NCBI GenBank assembly: GCA_002422545.1
Contig: DIWF01000013.1
Span: forward strand, 24,639-88,638
Direction of reading: 5' to 3'
Source: Firmicutes bacterium UBA6113
GTDB taxonomy: Bacteria; Bacillota; Clostridia; Tissierellales; Sedimentibacteraceae
Length of the DNA: 64,000 bases
Below are positions 9,073 through 16,861 of this stretch, one piece after another (positions within the stretch are counted from its first letter, which is position 1; the number at the start of each line of letters is the position of its first letter). Made by a program: the position numbers and the translations under genes. The notes beneath the pieces are model-generated. The model worked only from the letters and a program-made list of their open reading frames with translations, searched no databases and was not told the DNA's origin.

Positions 9073-9201
9073 ATGAATTCATTAATAAACTTACTATCTA
9101 TTATGCAATTTTTTATTATTGCTTTTTTAGTAGGCCTTGGAGTATATGCTTTAATATTGTATATAAAAGCTTTAAGGATTTACATAAACAAAAATAGTTG
9201 A
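9073..9201 (+). CDS. Small single-helix membrane protein (42 aa)
   Basis: This 42-codon ORF has an AAAGGAGATGG ribosome site seven bases before ATG 9073 and ends at TGA 9199-9201. Residues 9-31 form one hydrophobic helix (FFIIAFLVGLGVYALILYI), followed by a basic tail (KALRIYINKNS). It is a typical small membrane protein; the role is unknown. It lies between the anti-sigma factor and another exported protein, with the same strand and tight spacing, so it probably belongs to the sigma-factor operon. Confidence 0.65.
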   Translation: MNSLINLLSIMQFFIIAFLVGLGVYALILYIKALRIYINKNS

Positions 9202-9225
9202 AGTAATCTAGAGGGGAATGAGTAT

Positions 9226-9759
9226 ATGCTTAAAACAATAATAATTTTAATTACATGTATTTTGGTATTATTTTTCGGAACCATATTTATTCAATCAACT
9301 GTTTATGCTCCAACAGAAATTAACTATGAATATGAAGGAATATATTTTGATAATGATAATCCTGAATTGGCTGAGCCTGTTAATGTTGTAATAAGCGGTA
9401 AAATAAGCAAAGATGCTTGGTTAAGACCGAAAGCCTTTGTCGGTAATATTTCGATAAATAATACAAGCATAGAAATTACAAAACAATTGTTATTCAGTTA
9501 TTTACGTGATACTAATAATTTGTATTTAAATGATTTTGAAGAAGGAAAAGGATGGAGCTTTAATCCGGACTCTCTCTTAAAACACTTTGATAGCAATGAA
9601 GTTTGGTGGCATATAAGTATGGATAAAAAATTTTCTATGATTACTATTGTGCCAATAGAATCTGATAGAAGTTCTACTCAAAGAATTGCAGCACCATGCA
9701 ATAATCGGGAGGACGCAATCAAAATTAACAGAATGCTTATGAGCGGCATAATAGACTGA
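9226..9759 (+). CDS. Hypothetical membrane-anchored exported protein (177 aa)
   Basis: I do not recognise the family. Residues 1-24 form a signal anchor (TIIILITCILVLFFGTIFI), followed by a mixed alpha/beta exported domain with VNVVISGKISKDAWLRPKAF and several Trp residues. It contains one Cys (APCNN). A GAGGGGAATG site precedes the ATG at 9226. It follows the sigma/anti-sigma/small-membrane-protein run after 24 bases, so co-transcription is likely. Confidence 0.6.
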   Translation: MLKTIIILITCILVLFFGTIFIQSTVYAPTEINYEYEGIYFDNDNPELAEPVNVVISGKISKDAWLRPKAFVGNISINNTSIEITKQLLFSYLRDTNNLYLNDFEEGKGWSFNPDSLLKHFDSNEVWWHISMDKKFSMITIVPIESDRSSTQRIAAPCNNREDAIKINRMLMSGIID

Positions 9760-9982
9760 CAAAATTGAAAAAACAGATTCGAATTTGCAAAGTCACGTAA
9801 TGCAAGCCTGACTACTACCTGAAAAAAATCAAAAAATATTGAACAAATTACAGAAAAGTGCAGTCTAACATAATATGGAATAATAGTATAAATCTACAAG
9901 ATATAAATTTATAGTTCACAATAATTGAGGTTCGTAATAGTATTATTATGTACAACAAACTATTATTTGGGGGTTGGTAAAA

Positions 9983-10191
9983 ATGTTAAAACGAGCATTG
10001 AAAAGTGCTTTAGGAATAGGGTTAGGACAACAATAGGCATGGTAATTATTCCAAGAATTATGGATTCAAATTTAAACAAAATATATCCACCTATTTATGT
10101 GCAAGCTGTTGTACAATTTGTTGGATCATACATTGTGGCTTTCTTAGTTTTCTTGTCCTTAGATTATATTAAAACAAAAAAACAAAAATAA
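9983..10191 (+). pseudogene. Small membrane protein, frameshifted
   Basis: ATG 9983 follows a GGGGG site and reads MLKRALKSALGIGLGQQ, then stops at 10034-10036. Shifting frame at about 10027 gives TTIGMVIIPRIMDSN, followed by a hydrophobic helix (FVGSYIVAFLVFLSL) and a lysine-rich tail ending at 10191. Joined, they make a coherent 69-residue protein, GLG flowing into TTIG. Addition of one A at 10026/10027 would restore it. A pseudogene or a read error is the likely cause; programmed shifting is unlikely because no slippery heptamer is present. Confidence 0.6.
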
Positions 10192-10413
10192 GTGTTAGAT
10201 AATGTATGATTAGATTAATGCACATAATTCAAATTATGCGTAATAGTAGAATTATTATTGACATATGATTAATTTGTTTAGCTATGTTTAATTTAATGTT
10301 TGAAAATTGATATATGTAGATTAAGCTCAAAGATGAAAAGAAAGCTACGCTTTGGGAATAGGTTAAAAAGTCACTTCTGCTCATGTCTAAAACGATAATG
10401 GAGGTAAGTTGGT

Positions 10414-10584
10414 ATGGAAAATAAAGGAATAAGGACTATATGGTACAGCATTGCCGTAGCATTTCTTTGGATAGGTATCTTTACAGAAAAAACATACATT
10501 TTTATGCCATTAGGATTTTGTTCAATGATTGTTGGTAATATAAGAATATACATTAAGGGGTATCTTTCATGGATAAAGGAATGA
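10414..10584 (+). CDS. Small membrane protein (56 aa)
   Basis: ATG 10414 follows ATGGAGG and the frame ends at TGA 10582-10584, overlapping the next gene's start by 16 bases. Residues 8-24 (TIWYSIAVAFLWIGIFT) and 28-46 (YIFMPLGFCSMIVGNIRIY) look like two membrane helices. The overlap suggests translational coupling to the 10569 gene. Function unknown. Confidence 0.6.
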   Translation: MENKGIRTIWYSIAVAFLWIGIFTEKTYIFMPLGFCSMIVGNIRIYIKGYLSWIKE

Positions 10585-11408
10585 AGACAATAGTGGGACT
10601 GCTTATTTTTAGTATAGCGCTTAATTTTTTCATATATACAAAACTTCAGAAAACGGAAAATGAAGTAAAAAACTTGCGTAATAATATGTCAGCAAGTTAT
10701 GAAAATTTAAATAATTCTATTTCTAAAATAGACAGATATGTAAGTAGCCGATTAGATGAGTTTATAAATGATAATAGCTGGGTTATAAATGAAGAATTCA
10801 TAATAGATTATGAAAAAACTACAAACAAAGAAGTTCATTTAGATTTTCAGTGGTCATTTAATGAAATAGAAGAGAGTGCAAGGGTGTACTTGGTATATAG
10901 TGATGAAATCGGTAAATATGAGAAGGAAGAAGCAATTAAACAAGATAACGGTATGTATAAAACATCATTGATACTTTTTCCGGATAAAGAATATAAATAT
11001 AAAATTATGTCTGAAGGAAGTGTTATAAAAGTAACAGAAGAAAAAGAAATTCCAGAAGATTATTATAAACCTGGCAGAATTGAAATATCTGATATGAGTT
11101 ATGAAGAAAGTAACGGCTATTTACAAAATTTTGCAATAGATGTTACACAGCAAGGGAATCTAATTTCAGGATTATATAAACCTGAAAAATTGCAGCTTGT
11201 AATTAATTATAAAAATAATGAAAAGGAAATATCAGAGTTTCAATTAGAAAGTGAAAGCCTATTTACAAATATATGGTCAGCAAACATTGACAGCTTTAAA
11301 GACAAAACAGAATCTATCGTCCTGGAAATTAAGTATGAAAATGGACATATCGACAGCAATGAAATTTGGCCGGAAGATAAATTTAGCGAAAAACTAAAAC
11401 AAAAGTGA
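10569..11408 (+). CDS. Hypothetical membrane-anchored protein with coiled coil
   Basis: I do not recognise the family. The 279 residues start with a signal anchor (about 6-24, TIVGLLIFSIALNFFIYTK), then a coiled-coil stretch (about 28-66, LQKTENEVKNLRNNMSASYE onward), then an exported beta-rich region with repeated acidic/aromatic strands. It overlaps the preceding small membrane protein gene. The TGA stop falls inside a copy of the dispersed GTGACAAGGGG repeat, so the original C-terminus may have been replaced by repeat insertion. Confidence 0.65.
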   Translation: MDKGMKTIVGLLIFSIALNFFIYTKLQKTENEVKNLRNNMSASYENLNNSISKIDRYVSSRLDEFINDNSWVINEEFIIDYEKTTNKEVHLDFQWSFNEIEESARVYLVYSDEIGKYEKEEAIKQDNGMYKTSLILFPDKEYKYKIMSEGSVIKVTEEKEIPEDYYKPGRIEISDMSYEESNGYLQNFAIDVTQQGNLISGLYKPEKLQLVINYKNNEKEISEFQLESESLFTNIWSANIDSFKDKTESIVLEIKYENGHIDSNEIWPEDKFSEKLKQK

Positions 11409-11490
11409 CAAGGGGTGACAAGGGGACGGTGACAAGGGGACGGGGTTATTGACACCAATATCACAACCCTGTTCATATGGCAGGTGTCAC
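11405..11490. repeat. Dispersed GTGACAAGGGGACGGGG repeat, copy 2
   Basis: Three tandem units GTGACAAGGGG(AC) start at 11405, 11415 and 11429, followed by GGACGGGGTTATTGACA and a diverged right half ending GGTGTCAC. The first GTGA supplies the stop codon of the gene ending at 11408. Confidence 0.75.
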
Positions 11491-11522
11491 TATGACACTA
11501 TCTTAAACAAGGGGGAATCTGA

Positions 11523-11753
11523 ATGAACAAAAATATAAAATTACTTTATTGCATTTTAGGAAGTGTTTTACTTGCTGCATTAAATAACCCTATATTTGAA
11601 CATTCCAGTCTTGGTATTTTCGAAGGCCTCCATGGAATTAATTGGGCAGTAGTCTATCAAATATACTTATTGCTGATTAATGTACTGTCATTTTTAGGAT
11701 TTATATTACTAATAGTTTTTTCAATTAAATTAATTATAAATAATATTAAATAA
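11523..11753 (+). CDS. Hypothetical small membrane protein (76 aa)
   Basis: Residues 6-20 (KLLYCILGSVLLAAL) and 42-73 (VVYQIYLLLINVLSFLGFIL and onward) are hydrophobic, giving two membrane helices with a short loop between. A GGGGGAATCTG site precedes the ATG. The family is not recognised. It stands between two repeat-rich gaps in the accessory run. Confidence 0.55.
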   Translation: MNKNIKLLYCILGSVLLAALNNPIFEHSSLGIFEGLHGINWAVVYQIYLLLINVLSFLGFILLIVFSIKLIINNIK

Positions 11754-11788
11754 AATTTGTATTTTATAACAAATATAAGGAGGTAAAT

Positions 11789-11884
11789 ATGAATCTTACA
11801 GCTACAAGTGCCGGATTTATAGGCTTAGGAAACACTCAAAACAATTCACTTGTTGCAAACGTTATACTTTTCATAGGCGACTAA
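11789..11884 (+). CDS. Very short ORF with strong ribosome site (31 aa)
   Basis: AAGGAGGTAAAT sits directly before ATG 11789, one of the strongest ribosome sites in the region, yet the frame ends after 31 codons at TAA 11882-11884. The peptide begins MNLTATSAGFIGLGNTQNNS and ends in a short hydrophobic stretch (LVANVILFIGD). It may be a truncated small membrane protein or a real peptide. I know no homologue. Confidence 0.4.
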   Translation: MNLTATSAGFIGLGNTQNNSLVANVILFIGD

Positions 11885-12009
11885 TGCTTATAATTAGATG
11901 GATATTAATGATTTGAAATAGAATTTATTATAGTCGTAATATTTAAGTTCGCATCATTAGAATATTCAGAAATAATATAATGCTGTATAATAAAGGTGGT
12001 TATTTGTAT

Positions 12010-13566
12010 ATGCAGGTGAAAGATAGAAAAAATATTTATATATTATTAATTATTATTATATTTATCTTATCCATTACAATCCTTTTTTTGATAACAAACA
12101 GGCACGTATTATTACCAATTGAGAAACCAGTATTTTTGGAGGCAGATAAATATACAAAGTCACTTGGGTACAATACGATATGTAATACTGAAAATGCATT
12201 TTATAGATTGAAAGATGAAGTATTAGAAGATAAAGTAAACATTATAACACGTTTAGAAACAATGTTTGAAATAGCAAAACATGAGTACTCAATGGAGTTT
12301 AATCCACCTATAATATATATTTCTGATAACCCAAATGAAGTAAGTAGAGATTTTTTAGGATTTAGAATTAGTATTGATGATCCATTTTCTATGGGGGTAG
12401 TATTTTATCACGCCAGTGGGGGAACGTTACCAGCTTGGATTTGCTTGGGTTTAGAAAACTACTGGTCAAAAGTCTATAATTTTCCGATTACAGCACATGA
12501 TAAAAAGTCGGAAGAATTAATAACTATATTCAATAGTGATAGGATACAAAAACTTCCGCCTTTTGGTGATGCATGGCTAATTAGAGATTTTAATGAAGAT
12601 GTAGACATGGACTTATTATGTGACTATTCTTATAGTTTTATATGTTTTTTAGCAAAAATGAATTATTTATCAGACTACATTAAATTAGCAAACTACGATT
12701 ATAGATCTTTTATAAACAAATCACAAGATATGATAAATTTGTTTTCAAAAGACATGTGGAGAAGCAACTTCACTATATTTGTACATTACAGTTATGGAAA
12801 AGACTTTTCTATTAATTCACCGGAAGCAATATATAGATATGAGCAATATAATTGGAATTGGGAGGATATTGTAAAATGGACAGAAGAAAGGGATGAAGGA
12901 ATAATTTTTATTAAAAATTTTATAAATTTCAATTATAATAAACAACTAGATATAACATTAACTGCTAATGATAATAGATATAGCTGGGCACCTAATAGTA
13001 TAAAGGTAAAGCTGAATGTCTTAAAATTTGGACCTGAAGCTTCTACCCATGAAGTCACTCATGTGCTTTGTAATTTGTCGGGTATAGAAAAAAACACTTC
13101 TATATTTTTTAAAGAAGGCTTGGCATCATTATTAAGTTCATTATTCGATAACGAATATAAAACATCGCGATATAAAAGATATCAAAAAATTTTTACTGAC
13201 ATTCCAGATGAATATGTAGAAGAACTTGTCAAAATATATAATGAACGCATTTTAAAGTTAGGTAAAGATGATGAATTTAACATTAGCACTTCTATAGAAT
13301 CACAAGCAATTTTAGAATTTGAAAACGGAGAACGAAGAATACCTTTACTGCAGTCGGATAATTCAGATTATATTTTAGGAGATGTATTGTCAAAGGAAAT
13401 GTATTCATATTATAAAGCAGAATCATTTTTGTTATATCTTTATAACTGTTATGGTAAAGAGAAGCTTATGAGTGTGTATAGTGATAACAATAAAATTGAA
13501 GAGTTATATGGAAAGTCACTTTATGATTTAGTAAATGAATGGAAGGAATATTTATGTGTTTATTGA
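12010..13566 (+). CDS. Membrane-anchored gluzincin-like metalloprotease
   Basis: A 518-residue protein. The N-terminus is a membrane anchor (about residues 9-29, ILLIIIIFILSITILFLI) and the rest should be outside the cell. The zinc motif HEVTH is at about residues 347-351, and the third ligand is probably Glu369 in FFKEGLASLL, the HExxH-(~18)-E spacing of gluzincins/peptidase MA-like enzymes. An N-terminal domain (about 80-300) with GGTLPAWICLGLENYW looks like a diverged, motif-less copy of the same kind of domain. I start at ATG 12010 because of AAAGGTGG; ATG 11980 lacks a site. Substrate unknown. Confidence 0.7.
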   Translation: MQVKDRKNIYILLIIIIFILSITILFLITNRHVLLPIEKPVFLEADKYTKSLGYNTICNTENAFYRLKDEVLEDKVNIITRLETMFEIAKHEYSMEFNPPIIYISDNPNEVSRDFLGFRISIDDPFSMGVVFYHASGGTLPAWICLGLENYWSKVYNFPITAHDKKSEELITIFNSDRIQKLPPFGDAWLIRDFNEDVDMDLLCDYSYSFICFLAKMNYLSDYIKLANYDYRSFINKSQDMINLFSKDMWRSNFTIFVHYSYGKDFSINSPEAIYRYEQYNWNWEDIVKWTEERDEGIIFIKNFINFNYNKQLDITLTANDNRYSWAPNSIKVKLNVLKFGPEASTHEVTHVLCNLSGIEKNTSIFFKEGLASLLSSLFDNEYKTSRYKRYQKIFTDIPDEYVEELVKIYNERILKLGKDDEFNISTSIESQAILEFENGERRIPLLQSDNSDYILGDVLSKEMYSYYKAESFLLYLYNCYGKEKLMSVYSDNNKIEELYGKSLYDLVNEWKEYLCVY

Positions 13567-13678
13567 ATAAAGCCAATTAATTATATAAATAAAGGGACAG
13601 ATATTCTACAAATGATATGTTTTAAAAGAATTCTTTAATGGAGCAGAAAGTAATTCACATCAAAATTGCCTTCCTGTT

Positions 13679-13735
13679 TGACAAGGGGACGGGTTTATTG
13701 ACAACAATGACAGCAACCCCATCCCTATGACAGGC
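13679..13735. repeat. Dispersed GTGACAAGGGGACGGGG repeat, copy 3
   Basis: TGACAAGGGGACGGGTTTA and GCAACCCCATCCCTATGACA flank a TTGACAACAATGACA loop, the same layout as copy 1. It ends about 20 bases before the ATG at 13755. Confidence 0.75.
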
Positions 13736-13754
13736 AAATTAAGAGGAGGAATAT

Positions 13755-15236
13755 ATGAACGAAAAAATATTTACAATTATAGCAGCTATATCAGTTTATA
13801 TTATAGTAACTATAGTAACTGATTTTAAGATTAAAAGCTTTATACCGGAAATATATTATAATATATTTATTGTTGGAGTTTATTTTTTTATAATCGTAGA
13901 TATTGGGGATGCCGATGGCCTTATTCCTCAAATATATGACGCGTTTGTTTTCCTTTTAATTCCTGTTTCTATAGTCGGAACATATACAGTATTAAAAAAG
14001 AAAAGGATTTATTATTTTAAAGGCATAGACAAAAAATTCATCAAGAAAAATAATGAAGCAATTTTGCAGATTATTGAGGATTGCAAAAAAAATTCAAATA
14101 TGGATGATGAATCATCAATATCACTTGAAAACACCAGAATAATATTCCATAAATTAAATCAATCTCAAATAGAAGGATGTTTACAACTAATCGGAAATTA
14201 TTTAAATGAGAACCGGGAAAAGCTCACAGCAAAAGGCTACTTGATTCACTATGCTAAGACTGTTGGCGTTCCTGCAATAATTACATTATCAGCAGTAGTT
14301 GTAGTTATTAAAGTTATTAATTATCGCCCTCCTATTGAAGTTTCAGAAAAAATTAATATTAAAAATGAATATTTGATTGGCAATACAGAAGCCAATATTA
14401 ATAATTACGGTATGGCGGCTGAAACAGAAGATTTTATCTATTATGCAAGGGAAGGCAAAATATGCAGGACAGATATAAATCTTGAAAATGATATGATTAT
14501 TTTTGACGAACTTGAAAATTTCGGCAAGGATACCATTAATGTTGTTGAAGATTGGATATTTTTTAGGCAGGGTAAGGAAATAAACAGAATTAAGACAGAT
14601 GGAACAAATAATGAAATACTTTTTATAGGTTATTCTTTGCAGATGCAGGTCGTAGGAAATTGGATTTATTTCATAAGCATTGAGGATGACAGTAAAATAT
14701 GCAGGATAGATGTAAATGGTCAAAATAAGCAGCTGTTGAGTGACAAGGACATTGAAGATATGGCTGTTTATAATGGAAAGATATACTACAGCTATAAAAC
14801 CAAGGAAGATGGATTTTTGGAAGTGATGAATACAGATGGAACTGACAGGCAATTCTTATCTAACATCAGAACCAGGAATATGATTGTTGATGAAGAATAT
14901 ATTTATTATTTAGATGATGCTGAAGAAATATTATATCGAATGAGTCTAAAAGACAAATCAAGTGAACGACTGTCAAATAAGCAAATACTTAAATTCATAA
15001 AAGATGATAATTATATATTCTACACATTAAAAAACGTGGATGATGAGGATTGGAGATTTAAGGGTTTGTATAGAATGAATGCTGATGGCAGCAATGTTAC
15101 AGCTCTTGATAGCGAAATTTATTTAGATGAAGTGGGTATGGCAGTAACTAAAGACTTTGTTTTCTATGTTTCTACAAATGGGAAAGACCAACCTGGTTTA
15201 AAAATTATTAATAAGGACGGAGTTAGATTAAAGTGA
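13755..15236 (+). CDS. Membrane protein with DUF5050-like propeller domain
   Basis: A 493-residue protein. The N-terminal half (1-200) has three or four membrane segments and a cytoplasmic-looking YYFKGIDKKFIKKNNEAILQ region; this half is clearly related to the separate gene at 23717. The C-terminal half (about 210-493) consists of repeats such as WIFFRQGKEINRIKTDGTNN and YIYYLDDAEEILYRMS, typical of DUF5050/beta-propeller-like modules, probably outside the cell. AGAGGAGGAATAT precedes the ATG. The stop TGA lies in repeat copy 4. Function unknown. Confidence 0.7.
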   Translation: MNEKIFTIIAAISVYIIVTIVTDFKIKSFIPEIYYNIFIVGVYFFIIVDIGDADGLIPQIYDAFVFLLIPVSIVGTYTVLKKKRIYYFKGIDKKFIKKNNEAILQIIEDCKKNSNMDDESSISLENTRIIFHKLNQSQIEGCLQLIGNYLNENREKLTAKGYLIHYAKTVGVPAIITLSAVVVVIKVINYRPPIEVSEKINIKNEYLIGNTEANINNYGMAAETEDFIYYAREGKICRTDINLENDMIIFDELENFGKDTINVVEDWIFFRQGKEINRIKTDGTNNEILFIGYSLQMQVVGNWIYFISIEDDSKICRIDVNGQNKQLLSDKDIEDMAVYNGKIYYSYKTKEDGFLEVMNTDGTDRQFLSNIRTRNMIVDEEYIYYLDDAEEILYRMSLKDKSSERLSNKQILKFIKDDNYIFYTLKNVDDEDWRFKGLYRMNADGSNVTALDSEIYLDEVGMAVTKDFVFYVSTNGKDQPGLKIINKDGVRLK

Positions 15237-15249
15237 CAAGGGGACGGGA
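15233..15249. repeat. Dispersed repeat, partial copy 4
   Basis: GTGACAAGGGGACGGGA only, the left end of the element. It includes the stop codon of the preceding gene and abuts the 5'-truncated Lin0512 remnant. Confidence 0.6.
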
Positions 15250-15482
15250 GCGGATCTTCATGGCGGAGATGTTTCTAAGGCAGCTGTTAAAGCTATAAAG
15301 GATGCAACATCCAGAAGTTGTTTATGCGGATTGGAGTATATTCTAAATATAGATTCTTTGCAGATGCATGTTCATGTAAAAGTTAGGTGTACAAGGTTTA
15401 GAGGCTCCTGCATTTGGTGCTGGTAATACAGATTGCTGTAGCTGCATTGACTGTATATGCTGATGTGGAAACATTAGCATGA
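15247..15482 (+). pseudogene. Lin0512-family protein remnant
   Basis: The frame from 15247 reads GADLHGGDVSKAAVKAIKDA, then GLEYIL..DSLQMHVHVKV, matching the start of the Lin0512 family (small uncharacterised proteins). A second frame gives GVQGLEAPAFGAGNTD and a third IAVAALTVYADVETLA, both matching the C-terminal part. The N-terminal few residues with the start codon are missing, the centre is deleted and at least two frame changes are needed. Repeat copy 4 is fused to its left end, so the 5' part was lost at the repeat. Confidence 0.65.
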
Positions 15483-15593
15483 AGCATAAAAAGAAATGAA
15501 ATAAGTAAGAGTGTAAAGATTCTCTTAGGCAATTAGTTCTGTAAATTAACGTTTTATTTAATTTCAAATCTGAGCAAAAAAAGGGGGGTAAAA

Positions 15594-16607
15594 TTGAATA
15601 AGTATAATATACCAAAATTAAACAAGAAAACGTATTGGCTATTATTTGTAGTAATTGTTTCTTTAATTTGCATTATATTATTTATTCTCAAAAGCAAGGA
15701 ATCTGTTAAGGAGTACCAGTTCCCATTACAAACTGAGGATATAGAAAGTGTATTATCTGAACAAAATATAGACTGGTACATTACAGACAAGGGTGTTGTT
15801 AATGAATCAAGAAATATTTACACATTAAAAAATGACGAAAATATAACCATGGGTGTTGATGCGTGGATTAAAGATAATCATAAAATTTTTAATATGTCAT
15901 GGTTTTTGTCATCTAATTTAACAAATGATCAAGTGAAGGATTTTTTTAGCAATGAATTATCAAAACATTTAGAATTGCCAGGAATATTTTATGGTAATAA
16001 AAGAGGATTAGATAAAGCACTAAATGAAGTGCTAAGTTACTGTTTAGATGAAAACAATTACGAAAATGGTATGTACTGGAATAAAAGAGTTGGTAATGAC
16101 CATTTAAAAATTCAAATTAGTTCTGGTAACTATCAAAATCATTCTATATCATTGATCATAATTCCTAATGAGGAGTATGAAAATTATTTAAAGACCTCAG
16201 ATAATATTTGGAAAGAAGCAGCTTCCAGCGAAAATATAGAAATAATTGAAAGTACTGTAGCTGAAATAAAGGAAGCAGCAAAGGAATATGCTGCACCTGT
16301 TAATGATATGGATATTTTTTCAAAACATTTTGTTGTACATGGAAGTTTAGAAGAAATTAAAGAGAATAAAAAAGTTCCTGAACCATTAATCAATATTAAA
16401 TCAAACTTCTTAAAGCCAAACAAAGATAAATATATGAATGCTAAACTGGTTGATGACACAGGCAGCATTGATGTATTTGTGGAGATGACTTCACTTAACA
16501 ATAAAGAATTAAGCATAAAACGCAATCACAATGTTGTGATGTTATTTAGTAATAACAACGAGCTTATATACGTTGTTCGTCCGGGTGCATTGTATTCAGA
16601 GGAATAA
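15594..16607 (+). CDS. Hypothetical membrane-anchored exported protein (337 aa)
   Basis: I do not recognise the family. A signal anchor spans about residues 13-32 (YWLLFVVIVSLICIILFIL). The exported part has an alpha/beta domain (50-200), a helical linker and a C-terminal beta region (VDDTGSIDVFVEMTS, then VVMLFSNNNELIYVVRPG) that resembles a small OB-like fold, a weak inference. The start is TTG 15594 after an unusually G-rich GGGGGG site; no ATG fits nearby. Single gene between a pseudogene and a 250-base gap. Confidence 0.6.
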   Translation: MNKYNIPKLNKKTYWLLFVVIVSLICIILFILKSKESVKEYQFPLQTEDIESVLSEQNIDWYITDKGVVNESRNIYTLKNDENITMGVDAWIKDNHKIFNMSWFLSSNLTNDQVKDFFSNELSKHLELPGIFYGNKRGLDKALNEVLSYCLDENNYENGMYWNKRVGNDHLKIQISSGNYQNHSISLIIIPNEEYENYLKTSDNIWKEAASSENIEIIESTVAEIKEAAKEYAAPVNDMDIFSKHFVVHGSLEEIKENKKVPEPLINIKSNFLKPNKDKYMNAKLVDDTGSIDVFVEMTSLNNKELSIKRNHNVVMLFSNNNELIYVVRPGALYSEE

Positions 16608-16861
16608 ATTTATTTGCAGTTTACTGTTCACAACCAGGCCTAGTGTTCATTGCATTTGTTGTGGAATCATTTTGATTAGTGTTAAAAAGGGAGTAATATT
16701 CCTTAAAGTAGACTTTTTGTGTATTCTATATTGACACCGATTCAGAGGTTAGCTGTTGAAACTAATAATAAATTAATATAGTTTATTCTCAATGTTTTAT
16801 TCATAACATATATTAAGGATAAATAATTTATATTTACTTAAATAAACTTTAGAGGTGAATT

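Noticed and set aside
9983..10191. Programmed frameshifting in the small membrane protein gene
   Set aside because: No X-XXY-YYZ slippery run and no following pseudoknot or stem; a simple one-base loss explains it.
3160..15249. CRISPR array from the repeated GACAAGGGG units
   Set aside because: Copies are far apart, without regular spacers, and are palindromic in a different way; no cas genes are present.
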